From an uncultured Bacteroidales bacterium (GTDB lineage: Bacteria > Bacteroidota > Bacteroidia > Bacteroidales > F082), in NCBI GenBank assembly GCA_947307415.1, contig CAMZJA010000004.1:1-64000 (forward strand): 64,000 bases of DNA. Reading direction: 5' to 3'. This document shows, piece by piece, positions 8,808 through 18,400 of the stretch (position 1 is its first letter; each line of letters starts with the position of its first letter). Below the pieces are notes generated by a model. The model ran no database searches, was not told where the DNA came from, and was given only the letters and a program-made list of their open reading frames with translations. The position numbers and the translations under genes are program-made.

Positions 8808-9833
8808 ATGAAAAAATATCTTTTAATAATCGCTTTGTCATTGTTCGTAACTAATGTTTTCGCTCAAACGATGACAAAGGAAAACGACTTCGGAATCAAG
8901 ACTTTGAAGTTTGAAGTGAGAACCGATTTCGACTGCTTCAACCAGAACGACAGCACCTGGACAGGTTTCTCTGGGAAGTATCTCAACGTCATTTTGAAAG
9001 GCGACATCAACGATGATTTTTACTACGCTTACCGTCAGCGCCTTAACAAAGTCAACAGCGAGAACAGCTTCTTCGACGCCACCGATTATCTCTATATTGG
9101 ATGGAGGATAACGAAAAACATCTCTTGGACAGCAGGTAAGGAAGTGGTGGCGATGGGCGGCATTGAATACGACCTCGCTCCTATCGATGTGTATTTCGCT
9201 TCTCTTTCATGGGGTCTCAGCTGTTATCAGTTCGGAACAGATCTTCAATACACCACTGACGACGGCAGCAACACCTTCACATTGCAGTTCACAAACTCGC
9301 CATTCGGCGAGCATCTATACAGCGGCATGTATAACTACAGCGCGCATTGGCGTGGCAACTTCAAGCACTTCGGTCCGGTTTGCTCCGTTAACATGTACGA
9401 GTATCAAAAAGGCGCTTTTCTCAACGTTGTGGCTCTCGGCACGTCGTTTAATTTCGGACCTGTCGACGGTCATCTCGACTTCTTCAACCGTACCTCCGAA
9501 AAACACAATCAATTCTTTGGCGACGACATCTCATTGGTTGGTCAGGTCGGCGTGAATGTCATACAAAACAGGCTTCACATCTATGCAAAAGCCACATACG
9601 ATGTCAACGAGATGGACCTCGGTGAGGAGCCTTCGACCTATGCTTATGGCGTATACGTGCTGCCAGGCACCGACATGAAAGCTTACGGTGGCGGTGTTGA
9701 GTTCTATCCTATCAAAGATAAAAACAACATCCGCATCCATGCCTTCTTCGCTGTCAACGACACCAAAGGCAAAGAGCTGCTTTATCAAGGCAACGTCGGC
9801 GTCACCTGGCGACTTAACTTCATCGACAAATAA
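8808..9833 (+). CDS. Outer-membrane beta-barrel (porin-like) protein
   Basis: A 341-residue exported protein with signal peptide MKKYLLIIALSLFVTNVFAQ. The rest is made of alternating amphipathic strands (for example YLYIGWRITKNISWTAGKE and WRGNFKHFGPVCSVNMYEY), and the C-terminus ends in aromatic/hydrophobic strands (GVTWRLNFIDK), typical of an outer-membrane barrel of the phosphate-selective porin O/P type. The start is placed at 8808 because the longer frame begins inside the palindromic repeat and would put about 20 non-signal residues before the signal peptide. It is followed 11 bases later by a gate-domain membrane protein, so it may pass that transporter's substrate across the outer membrane; this is inference. 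Confidence 0.7.
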   Translation: MKKYLLIIALSLFVTNVFAQTMTKENDFGIKTLKFEVRTDFDCFNQNDSTWTGFSGKYLNVILKGDINDDFYYAYRQRLNKVNSENSFFDATDYLYIGWRITKNISWTAGKEVVAMGGIEYDLAPIDVYFASLSWGLSCYQFGTDLQYTTDDGSNTFTLQFTNSPFGEHLYSGMYNYSAHWRGNFKHFGPVCSVNMYEYQKGAFLNVVALGTSFNFGPVDGHLDFFNRTSEKHNQFFGDDISLVGQVGVNVIQNRLHIYAKATYDVNEMDLGEEPSTYAYGVYVLPGTDMKAYGGGVEFYPIKDKNNIRIHAFFAVNDTKGKELLYQGNVGVTWRLNFIDK

Positions 9834-9844
9834 AATCTTTCATT

Positions 9845-10993
9845 ATGAAAATAAGACAATGGCAATTTTTAAGTAAGAGACGTCTTGAGGCCGGTATCTT
9901 CCTCCTCATTTTCGCGCTTTTCTTTGGATTTTTAGGTACACGTATGGGTGCAGCCAACATGCTCAACACCATCATGCAGACCTCCTATCATCTTCTTTTG
10001 GAGACTGTCTTCTTCCTCATGGCGGTGTGCGTGGTGTCGGGCGCTCTCGGCAAACTTCTGGTGGAGTTCGGCGTGGTGCGACTCATCGAATATGTACTCC
10101 GCCCCTTGATGAAGCCTATCTACAACCTCCCGGGCGTGGCGGCTCTCGGCGGAATCCTCACGTTTTTGTCGGATAACCCAGCCATCATCACCCTTTCGAA
10201 AGACAAGCATTTCTCGCATTATTTCAAAAAATATCAACTCGCTTCGTTGACCAATTTCGGCACAGCGTTCGGCATGGGATTGGTGGTGATTTTCTACATG
10301 CTCGGTCTCGGCTTCCTCAAAGGAGCCTTGGTCGGCTTGCTTGGCGCCATCATCGGAAGTATTGTCTCCACAAGGCTGATGCAGAAGTTCACGCTCAAGG
10401 CGTACCCTGAGCTTGACGCTGAAGAAGAGCCTGAAGGCGGCGACGAGCAGAAAATCTCGTTCAAGTCGCAAGGCAACGTGTTCCTGCGTTTCCTCGATGC
10501 CATCCTCGATGGCGGCAAAGAAGGCGTTGCAATAGGTCTGGCTATCATCCCGGGCGTGCTCATCATCTCAACAGTTGTCATGATGATGACATTCGGTCCG
10601 GCCACCGGCGCTGAATACAGTGGCGTGGCATACGAAGGCGTGCCTGTATTGCCTTACCTCGCAAGCAAAATCGACTTTGTTTTCGACTGGCTCTTCGGAT
10701 TCAAGAATCCTGAGTTGGTGGCGTTCCCGATCACCTCGCTCGGCGCCGTAGGCGCCGCGCTCGGTCTCTTGCCGAAATTCATCGCCGAAGGCATCATCAA
10801 CAACAACGCCATCGCTGTTTGCACGGCTATCGGAATGTGCTGGAGCGGATTCCTCAGCACACACACCGCCATGCTCGACTCACTCGGACACCGCGAGCTC
10901 ATCCCTAAAGCCATCGGCGCCCACACCATCGGCGGACTCGTGGCAGGCATCTCGGCACACTGGATTTACGTTTTGTTAGCATTCATTTTCTAA
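9845..10993 (+). CDS. Nucleoside-recognition (Gate) domain membrane protein
   Basis: A 382-residue polytopic inner-membrane protein with about 8-9 hydrophobic segments. It has repeated Gate-type features: the FLSDNPAIITLSKDKHFS loop (about residues 108-126) and, in the second half, ALGLLPKF with GMCWSGFLSTHTAMLDSLGH. These are found in the group called nucleoside recognition or CD0519/CD1768-type membrane proteins. Family members include spore-maturation and ion- or nucleoside-linked transporters, so the name says little about substrate. The gene lies between a porin and an iron-sulfur aldo/keto reductase, with 11- and 10-base gaps, and opposite deoC. A link to nucleoside or deoxyribose uptake is possible but unproven. 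Confidence 0.7.
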   Translation: MKIRQWQFLSKRRLEAGIFLLIFALFFGFLGTRMGAANMLNTIMQTSYHLLLETVFFLMAVCVVSGALGKLLVEFGVVRLIEYVLRPLMKPIYNLPGVAALGGILTFLSDNPAIITLSKDKHFSHYFKKYQLASLTNFGTAFGMGLVVIFYMLGLGFLKGALVGLLGAIIGSIVSTRLMQKFTLKAYPELDAEEEPEGGDEQKISFKSQGNVFLRFLDAILDGGKEGVAIGLAIIPGVLIISTVVMMMTFGPATGAEYSGVAYEGVPVLPYLASKIDFVFDWLFGFKNPELVAFPITSLGAVGAALGLLPKFIAEGIINNNAIAVCTAIGMCWSGFLSTHTAMLDSLGHRELIPKAIGAHTIGGLVAGISAHWIYVLLAFIF

Positions 10994-11003
10994 ATTTCTG
11001 AAA

Positions 11004-12011
11004 ATGGATAAGGTAGTCCTTGGCAAGACAGGTTTCGTCGTAAACAAAAACGGCTTCGGGGCGTTGCCTATACAACGTATCTCGAAGGACGAGGCGGCAT
11101 ATCTGCTCCGCAAGGCTTACGACAACGGCATCACCTACTTCGATACCGCGCGTTTCTACACCGACAGCGAGGAGAAGATGGGATACGCCTTCCAAGGCAT
11201 GCGCGACAAGATCATCATCGCGACAAAAACTGGTGCCACCACCGTCGAAAATTTTTGGAAAGACCTAGAAACAAGCCTCGGACTGCTTAAGACAGACTAC
11301 ATCGACCTTTATCAGTTTCACAACCTCGCTTTCTGTCCGAAACCAGGCGACGGAACCGGACTCTACGAGGCGATGCTCGAAGCGAAAAAACAAGGAAAAA
11401 TCAGACATATCGGCATCACAAACCACAGACTGAAAATCGCGAAAGAGGCGATAGAAACTGGACTTTACGAGACGATGCAGTTTCCGTTTTCGTATCTCGC
11501 TTCAGATAAAGATATGGAGATTGTGGAGATGTGCAAACAAGCCAACATGGGATTCATCTGCATGAAGGCTCTCTCCGGCGGCTTGATTACCGATTCAGCT
11601 ACGGCGTATGCATTTTTGAACCAATATAAGCACGTGTTGCCGATCTGGGGCATACAAAAAGAGGCGGAGCTCGACGAGTTTATCTCATATCAGACCAACC
11701 CGCCTGCGATGACCGACGAGCGCTGGGCGAAGGTCAAGAAAGACAAGGAAGATCTGTCGGGCGACTTCTGCCGTGGCTGCGGCTACTGTCTGCCCTGCCC
11801 TGCCGGCATCTACATCCCCGACTGCGCCCGAATGAGCCTCTATCTGCGTCGCGCCCCATTGAGCGTCTATCTCGGCGACGAATATAAAGCCAAAATGGAG
11901 AAGGTAAAAGGCTGCCTCCACTGCGGTCAGTGCAAGAAGAAATGCCCTTACGGCCTCGACACACCGACACTTCTGCAAAAGAATTACGAAGACTTTTTAA
12001 CGTTTTTATAA
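11004..12011 (+). CDS. Aldo/keto reductase with C-terminal 4Fe-4S ferredoxin domain
   Basis: A 335-residue protein. Residues 1-245 form an aldo/keto reductase barrel: YFDTARFY with the catalytic Asp/Tyr, IATKTG with the Lys, and LYQFHNLAF with the His region. Residues about 255-320 add a cysteine-rich module: CRGCGYCLPCPAGI, then CLHCGQCKKKCPYGL, the pattern of a [4Fe-4S] cluster domain. Such fusions are common in anaerobes and may couple carbonyl reduction to ferredoxin-type electron transfer. It starts 10 bases after the membrane protein gene. The substrate is unknown. A single-arm palindromic repeat follows its stop. Confidence 0.88.
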   Translation: MDKVVLGKTGFVVNKNGFGALPIQRISKDEAAYLLRKAYDNGITYFDTARFYTDSEEKMGYAFQGMRDKIIIATKTGATTVENFWKDLETSLGLLKTDYIDLYQFHNLAFCPKPGDGTGLYEAMLEAKKQGKIRHIGITNHRLKIAKEAIETGLYETMQFPFSYLASDKDMEIVEMCKQANMGFICMKALSGGLITDSATAYAFLNQYKHVLPIWGIQKEAELDEFISYQTNPPAMTDERWAKVKKDKEDLSGDFCRGCGYCLPCPAGIYIPDCARMSLYLRRAPLSVYLGDEYKAKMEKVKGCLHCGQCKKKCPYGLDTPTLLQKNYEDFLTFL

Positions 12012-12020
12012 TAATCAATT

Positions 12021-12059
12021 GTCATTTCGACCGTAGCGAAGCGAAGTGGAGAAATCTCA
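12021..12059. repeat. Single-arm TCATTTCGA repeat
   Basis: GTCATTTCGACCGTAGCGAA followed by a GAGAAATCTC half-site, one arm of the family seen in paired form at 8686 and 14708. It lies upstream of the lysC promoter. Confidence 0.75.
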
Positions 12060-12089
12060 TTTTTCATGATCTTTTCCAAAAATAATTAT

Positions 12090-12097
12090 TATATTTG
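12090..12097 (+). promoter_or_regulatory. -7 box of aspartokinase
   Basis: TATATTTG followed by CAA, 31 bases upstream of the lysC ATG at 12128. A longer upstream frame begins at 12095, inside this box, and is therefore rejected. Confidence 0.72.
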
Positions 12098-12127
12098 CAA
12101 CGTTGTTTTAGAAAACGTTGTTTCGTC

Positions 12128-13396
12128 ATGATTAAGCGTGTTTTTAAGTTCGGTGGCGCATCAGTGAAAGACGCTGATGCAGTGAGAAACCTCAAGCATA
12201 TCCTTGAAAATGAGGATCGTAGCGACCTGATGCTCGTCATCTCTGCAATGGGGAAAACGACAAACGGCATCGAAAAAGCGCTCAAGGAGTTCCGTGATGC
12301 TGACGGTCATCTGCCGATTGGCGCCTTAAAAGACCTCATGGAATACCACGAGAAAATCATGCTCGAACTTTTTAACGGCAACTCCGAACACCCTGTGTTT
12401 GAATCAGTTACAAATTTGTTTTTGGATTTATACCTCAATCTGCAGGAGACAGGCTACGACTACGATTATCAGTACGATCAAACCATCAGCTTCGGCGAGA
12501 TGCTGTCAACGACGATAATATCAGCATATCTTAACGACAACGGCATTGCCAACAAACTCCTCGACGCGCGTCAATATATCATCACCGACCATACTTTCCG
12601 TTCGGCGAATGTCGATTTCGACGAGAGCCGACTGAGGATTCAGAAACTGCAGGAAGAACACGACGGCACGATGCACATCACACAAGGTTTCATCGGCTCA
12701 TCTACCAAGCCTGTGGTGACGACCACCCTCGGTCGCGAAGGTTCCGACTACACTGGAGCTATCTTCGCCAACCTTTTGGATGCCAAAGAGTTATCGGTTT
12801 GGAAAGACGTTGACGGAGTGCGCAACGCCGACCCGAAACGTTTCGAGCACACCGAGAAGATCCCGCATCTCTCCTACTCCGAAGCCACTGAGCTGACGTT
12901 TTACGGAGCTACAGTCTTGCACCCGAAGACTACCAAACCTCTGCAAAACAAGAACATTCCATTGAAAGTACGCTGCTTCCTCGATGCCTCACTTGAGCCA
13001 ACCATCGTTGACGGCAGCGACGAGTTCATAAAATACATCCCGTCGTTCATAGTAAAAGATAATCAAACGCTTGTGACCATTCGTCCACGCGACTATTCCT
13101 TCATGAACGAGCAGAACCTCGGCATCCTCTTCGGCATGCTCAACGAGCTCAACATCCACGCCAACATGATTCAGACGTCGGCCTTGAACCTCTCCATCTG
13201 CTTCGACGAGAACGAACGCAAACTCACACAGCTCATCGCCTCCCTCGAGCAGTCGTTCATCATCCGCTACAACAACGGCCTGCAGCTCTTCACCATCCGC
13301 CATTACAAAAACGGCATCGAAAAAGAATTCATCAAAGGAAAAGAGGTTTTTGTGGAACAAAGAAGCCGAAGCACTTTACAGTTAGTAATATCATAA
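12128..13396 (+). CDS. lysC: Aspartate kinase
   Basis: A 422-residue monofunctional aspartokinase that phosphorylates aspartate at the entry to the lysine, threonine and methionine branch. The N-terminus VFKFGGASVKDADAV holds the KFGG nucleotide-binding motif. TTLGREGSDYTGA (about residue 205) is the aspartate/ATP site, and VWKDVDGVRNADP follows. Two ACT-like regulatory segments lie in the C-terminal 120 residues (TLVTIRPRDYSFMNEQ and beyond), so feedback inhibition by a pathway amino acid is likely. No homoserine dehydrogenase domain is fused. The start at 12128 is set by the promoter at 12090. A hairpin follows the stop. Confidence 0.93.
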   Translation: MIKRVFKFGGASVKDADAVRNLKHILENEDRSDLMLVISAMGKTTNGIEKALKEFRDADGHLPIGALKDLMEYHEKIMLELFNGNSEHPVFESVTNLFLDLYLNLQETGYDYDYQYDQTISFGEMLSTTIISAYLNDNGIANKLLDARQYIITDHTFRSANVDFDESRLRIQKLQEEHDGTMHITQGFIGSSTKPVVTTTLGREGSDYTGAIFANLLDAKELSVWKDVDGVRNADPKRFEHTEKIPHLSYSEATELTFYGATVLHPKTTKPLQNKNIPLKVRCFLDASLEPTIVDGSDEFIKYIPSFIVKDNQTLVTIRPRDYSFMNEQNLGILFGMLNELNIHANMIQTSALNLSICFDENERKLTQLIASLEQSFIIRYNNGLQLFTIRHYKNGIEKEFIKGKEVFVEQRSRSTLQLVIS

Positions 13397-13401
13397 AAAA
13401 T

Positions 13402-13423
13402 GGGGCGAAAAATCTTTCGCCCC
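13402..13423. terminator. Hairpin between lysC and PPi-phosphofructokinase
   Basis: GGGGCGAAA (13402-13410) pairs with TTTCGCCCC (13415-13423). The A-run before it becomes a T-run on the minus strand, so it best fits termination of the minus-strand pfp gene, and may also stop lysC. Confidence 0.7.
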
Positions 13424-13453
13424 TACTCTAAACTCTACACTCTCAACTCTAAA

Positions 13454-14674
13454 CTACTCAGCCCAGTTCAGAATCTTTCGGAAATCATATTCCGCAGGAT
13501 TTTCAACGAATTTCTTAGCGCCTTCGTAGTCGGCTGGAGTGATGTACTGCATGCAGTGGTTGAACACCAGTTTCGCCTTCTCACCCTGCATGTTCACCAA
13601 ACGCGGTTTCACCTTGCCATTTTCGTCCTCCACATCCTTCAGATACAGCGGACTGACCTGGCCTTTCGGGTCGGCAGTGACCATGGCGCCCGTGATGCCC
13701 ATGTCGAACAGCTTCTTCACGCCGTAGCCGAGGATTGAGCAATATTGCAAATCGAAAGCGCAAGGATCGACGCAACGAATCTCATAACCGACTTCTACCG
13801 GACGGCTCTTGATGTTCAAGCCTAACATCTTCAAACGCTGTTGCAGTAACATATTGAAAATGTGAGCCTTACTAACGTTTCCAAGCTCCGGATGACCGTG
13901 CTCGTCGTAGGTAAAGTTCACGCCCGAGTTGTGAATCTCCTCATCTGTCATGAAGTGGAACACACCCTCAGAAACGCTCGCCACACCGTAGTTGATACCC
14001 AACATCTTACGTTTGATCATCGAGCTGATGATGAGTTTCAAAATCTTGTCGAAAGTGACCTCTGTTTTGTAGAACATCTCCGGGATGATGATCATCGGGT
14101 AATGGCAGGCATAGCCCATGCCGAATGCAAGGTGACCTGCCTCACGACCCATCGCCGACACCACAAACCAGTTGCCGCTAGTACGCGCGTCTTCGTAAAC
14201 GGTCTGCAGGATCTTCACACCCGCTTCTTTGGCTGAATAATAGCCGAATGTCGGGCTGCCTTCAGGCAACGGAAGGTCGTTGTCGATGGTCTTAGGCACG
14301 TGGATGTTCTGAACGTGTACATTGTTCTTCATCAAGAACTTAGAGATGCGGTTCGCTGTCGAAGCGGTATCGTCGCCACCGATTGTCACGAGCAAATTGA
14401 CATCGTTTTTCACAAAGAAATCAACGTTAAACTCCTCGTCTTTCGGTTTGTAACGGCTCATCTGCAGCGCCGAGCCTCCCATCTTCATGATCTGGTCGGC
14501 ATAGAGGAAGTCGATGTCGACAGTCCTCGGGTTAGGTTTGAACAGGTTTTTATATCCTTCGTGGAGTCCGATCACGCGGAAACCGTCGTTTAAAAATGTC
14601 TTTGCCACAGTGCTCACCACCGTGTTGATGCCTGGTGCCGGACCGCCGCCGGCGAGAATAACTATTGATTTCAT
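13454..14674 (-). CDS. pfp: Phosphofructokinase, probably PPi-dependent
   Basis: A 406-residue enzyme that phosphorylates fructose 6-phosphate in glycolysis. GGGPAPGINTVV is the phosphoryl-donor loop. GGDDTAS has Asp where ATP-dependent enzymes have Gly, and VPKTIDNDLPLPEG carries the Lys of pyrophosphate-using enzymes. Both changes are known marks of PPi specificity, so the enzyme is probably a reversible diphosphate-fructose-6-phosphate phosphotransferase. The start is placed at the ATG at 14674 (MKSIVILAGGG), rather than a TTG 30 bases upstream, because it fits the family N-terminus. The predicted leader of about 130 bases contains a full paired palindromic repeat. Confidence 0.88.
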   Translation of the reverse strand: MKSIVILAGGGPAPGINTVVSTVAKTFLNDGFRVIGLHEGYKNLFKPNPRTVDIDFLYADQIMKMGGSALQMSRYKPKDEEFNVDFFVKNDVNLLVTIGGDDTASTANRISKFLMKNNVHVQNIHVPKTIDNDLPLPEGSPTFGYYSAKEAGVKILQTVYEDARTSGNWFVVSAMGREAGHLAFGMGYACHYPMIIIPEMFYKTEVTFDKILKLIISSMIKRKMLGINYGVASVSEGVFHFMTDEEIHNSGVNFTYDEHGHPELGNVSKAHIFNMLLQQRLKMLGLNIKSRPVEVGYEIRCVDPCAFDLQYCSILGYGVKKLFDMGITGAMVTADPKGQVSPLYLKDVEDENGKVKPRLVNMQGEKAKLVFNHCMQYITPADYEGAKKFVENPAEYDFRKILNWAE

Positions 14675-14707
14675 ATCACTAATATTAAACTTTAATTCAT
14701 TCAAAAC

Positions 14708-14795
14708 GTCATTTCGAGCGAAACGCAGTGTAGTCGAGAAATCTCATTCAAATGCAGGAGATTTCTCCATTCCGCTTCGCTTCAGTCGAAATGAC
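14708..14795. repeat. Paired TCATTTCGA repeat in the pfp leader
   Basis: GTCATTTCGA at 14708 and TCGAAATGAC ending at 14795 form the outer stem; CGAGAAATCTCATT and GGAGATTTCTCC form the inner stem. The near-complete 88-base inverted repeat lies between the pfp -7 box and its start, so it would be transcribed as a strong hairpin. Confidence 0.88.
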
Positions 14796-14808
14796 GGGAG
14801 CTAGACTG

Positions 14809-14816
14809 CAAATATA
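14809..14816 (-). promoter_or_regulatory. -7 box of pfp
   Basis: TATATTTG on the minus strand followed by CAG. Transcription would start upstream of the paired repeat. Confidence 0.7.
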
Positions 14817-14873
14817 CAAAAATAGTTTTTAAAACAAACAAAAAATATTCCTTTTTCGTACCAATTTTTTTAT

Positions 14874-14881
14874 TATTTTTG
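14874..14881 (+). promoter_or_regulatory. -7 box of ruvA-sprA
   Basis: TATTTTTG followed by CAAG, about 30 bases before the ruvA ATG. It is divergent from the pfp promoter. Confidence 0.7.
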
Positions 14882-14910
14882 CAAGTTTAAAGATAACACA
14901 CATTTTTGAT

Positions 14911-15495
14911 ATGTATAGCTTCATTTCGGGAACCGTCGTTGAGAAGAATCCAAGCTTCGTTGTGATTGATAATCAAGGCATTGGGTATTTCATCAATATC
15001 ACTTTGAACACCTTTACGGCTATTGGCGAACAGCAGCACGTGAAGCTTTTCGTGCACCTCGCCATCCGCGAAGACGCCCATACCCTCTACGGTTTTTACA
15101 CCGAAAATGAACGCGAGCTATTCCTTCAACTCATCACAGTGTCGGGTGTAGGCTGCAACACCGCCCGCCTCATCCTCTCGTCGATGACGGTAAGCGAGGC
15201 CATCGAAGCCATCGCCACCAATAACGTCCGCATGATTCAGGGAGTGAAAGGCATAGGTGCCAAGACAGCCCAACGAATAGTAGTCGACCTTCACGACAAA
15301 GTAGGAAAAACGGGCTTCGGCAGCGACGAAAAATCACCTGTCGGATACAATACATTGAAAGAAGAAGCGTTATCAGCATTAATGGTCTTAGGCTTCAACA
15401 AGACTAGCATCGAGAAGACATTGGATAAACTGTTGAAACAGATGGAGAACCCGTCGGTCGAGGATCTTATTAAAGAATCATTGAGATTGTTGTAA
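14911..15495 (+). CDS. ruvA: Holliday junction DNA helicase subunit RuvA
   Basis: A 194-residue protein, the usual RuvA length. The N-terminal OB-like domain is MYSFISGTVVEKNPSFVVID. Two helix-hairpin-helix motifs follow (LITVSGVGCNTARLIL at about 72-87, and IQGVKGIGAKTAQRIVVDL at about 107-125), and a C-terminal RuvB-contacting helix ends VEDLIKESLRLL. RuvA tetramers hold the four-way junction while RuvB drives branch migration in homologous recombination. RuvB is encoded separately at 52722. SprA starts 3 bases after its stop, so the two are co-transcribed. Confidence 0.96.
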   Translation: MYSFISGTVVEKNPSFVVIDNQGIGYFINITLNTFTAIGEQQHVKLFVHLAIREDAHTLYGFYTENERELFLQLITVSGVGCNTARLILSSMTVSEAIEAIATNNVRMIQGVKGIGAKTAQRIVVDLHDKVGKTGFGSDEKSPVGYNTLKEEALSALMVLGFNKTSIEKTLDKLLKQMENPSVEDLIKESLRLL

Positions 15496-15498
15496 ATT

Positions 15499-18400
15499 AT
15501 GATTTTTAGAGAGTTAAAATACATCATAACGTTATCGCTGCTTTGCCTTGGGATAAACCTCTGGTCGCAAGAGGGCATCTCACTCCAAGAGCCGTCGAAT
15601 ATCACCCGCACCATAGAGTACGACCCAGTCACCGGACAGTACGTCTTCGTGAGCAAAATCGGTGACTTCACCTACCAGGAGCCTTACATCATGACGCAGG
15701 AGCAGTATTCCGACTACGTCACGAAAAACGCCATCAAAAACTACTGGAAAGACCGTCGCGAGACGACGATGGGCAACAGCAACGGCAACTCTCTGATACC
15801 TCAGATCTACGTTGGCGGCAAGGTGTTCGACAAGATCTTCGGAAGCAACACCATCGACATCAAGCTGCAGGGTTCGGCCGACGTGACGTTTGGCGTGAAA
15901 TACCAGCGCCGCCGCGACCCTTCGCTCACCGTGGCACAGCAGAGAACCACCAACTTCGACTTCGACGAGAACATACAACTCAGCGCTTCGGCGAAAATCG
16001 GCGAGAGAATTCAGTTCAAGATGAACTACAACACCAAGACACAATTCTCATTCGAAAATAAATTCTCGTTGAAATATGAAGGCGGCGAAGACGACATCCT
16101 CCAACTTCTCGAAGCTGGTAACGTGAGCATGCCTCTCCGCAGCTCCTTAATCACCGGTACTCAGTCGCTTTTCGGTTTTAAGACCAAGTTGAAATTCGGC
16201 AAGACCACTGTCACAGCCATCGCCTCTTATCAGGAGAGCGAGACACAGAACGTAGCGGTGAAAGGCGGCGCGATGATGCAGGATTTTGAACTCGAATGTA
16301 TTGACTATGAAGAGAACCGACACTTCTTCCTCAGCCAGTATTTCCGCGACCATTATGAAGAAGCCCTCGCCACACTCCCGACAGTGACATCCGACATCAA
16401 CATCACTAAGATTGAAGTGTGGGTGACAAACACCAACTCGAACTACGAAAACTGCCGTAACATCGTGGCATTCACCGACTTAGGCGAAGGCAAGGAAGAG
16501 TGGATTTACAACCAGAATAAAGTTCATCCAAACTATTATTCAGACCCTGCATACCCTGATGACAGCTTAGCCAACGACCTCTTGTATAATATGGATATGA
16601 CGCAGATCCGTAACCTCAACACCGTGACATCTTACCTCACTGGACAAGGCTACGTGTCGGGCCGCGACTTCGAGAAGATTCAGAAAGCAAGAAAACTTAA
16701 CGCAAACGAATATACCGTCAACAGAAAGCTGGGTTTCATCTCACTTAACGTGACGCTCAACTCAAACCAGACCCTCGCCGTGGCCTACCAATACACCGTC
16801 ATCGGCAAGGAGGGAGTGTTCCAAGTCGGTGAGTTCTCAGATCAAGGCATCAGAGAGCCTAACCTCTTGGTTACCAAGATGTTAAAAAGCACCACCATCA
16901 ACACCAAGATGCCGATGTGGAACCTTATGATGAAGAATGTTTATAACATCAAGGCATATCAGGTGGCGGCGACCAACTTTACCTTGAACATCCTTTACCT
17001 CGGCAACAGCAACGGAGTGGCGACAGGTTATTTCGCCGATGCCCCGGAAGATATAAGAGGCAATTCGTTGTTGAACCTCATGGGACTTGACCGTTTGAAC
17101 AGCCAGAACAACCCTATCGAAGGCGGTGATGGTATGTTCGACTTCATCAACGGCGCGGCAACTAACGGAGGTACCATCAACGCAGCGAACGGACGAATCT
17201 TCTTCACCGTGCTGGAGCCTTTCGGAAGCCAGATCAGAGATAAGATCTTCAAAGACCATCCGGCTCTGGCCGACAAATACGCCTTCGATTCGTTGTATTC
17301 TTTGACGAAGGTGATGGCGCAGCAATACACCGACAAGAACAAATACCGTTTGGAAGGACGTTACACCTCCTCGTCGGGCAGCGAGATCAACCTCAACGCT
17401 CTCAACGTGCAGCCAGGCTCTGTTACAGTTACGGCAGGCGGAATCCCGTTGGTGGAGAACGTCGATTACACCGTCGACTATACCCTCGGCCGTGTCACCA
17501 TCCTCAACGAGGCACTGCTTAACTCAGGAACGACAATCAACGTCTCGCTCGAAAACAACACCGCCATGTCAACCATCAGGAAGACATTCCTTGGAGCGCG
17601 TGTCGAGCATGAGATCAATCCTACATTCATAGTGGGAGGTACCGTTTTGCACCTCAGAGAGAGAGCCTACACCACCAAGGTAAACTACAACGACGAGCCT
17701 ATCGCCAACACCATCTATGGCTTTGATATCAACTATCAAACTGATTCTCAATGGCTTACCGATGTTTTGGATAAGCTGCCTCTTTACGAAGCGAAGACAA
17801 AATCGAGAATCACCGTTTCGGGAGAGTTCGCTCGTTTCATCCAAGGCATCAACAAAAGCGGAGGACAGACGGGATCGTCGTATATCGACGACTTTGAGGG
17901 TGCCAAGTCGACCATCGACCTGCACCAATGGAATTTCTGGCATCTAGCCAGCACTCCGCAGAGCCAAAGCAACCTCTTCCCTGAAGGTAGCGCAGTGGGT
18001 CTGGCCAACGGCAAAAACCGCGCCAAACTCGCCTGGTACACTATCGACCAGTCGGTGTTCTACGACAGATACGGCAACCTCTTGCCTTCAAACATCAACA
18101 ACGACGAGCTATCCGACCATCGTGTGCGTCAGGTGCTTATGCAAGAGCTCTATCCTAACAAAGACATACAGGCCGGCACCTCGACCAACATGTCGGTGCT
18201 CAACCTCGCATATTACCCTAAGGAACGTGGTCCTTACAACTACGACACCGACAACGTCAACAACGACGGAACGTTCAGCAACCCTGAAGACCGTTGGGGC
18301 GGTATCATGCGCGCCATCGAGTCGTCGGACTTCAACTCCACCAACGTCGAGTATATCGAGTTCTGGATGATGGACCCGTTCTTTGAAGGACAAGACCAGA

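Noticed and set aside
12099..12123. Direct repeat AACGTTGTTTT/AACGTTGTTT in the lysC leader as a riboswitch or attenuator
   Set aside because: Too short for a lysine riboswitch and no terminator or leader peptide is visible; it may be chance.
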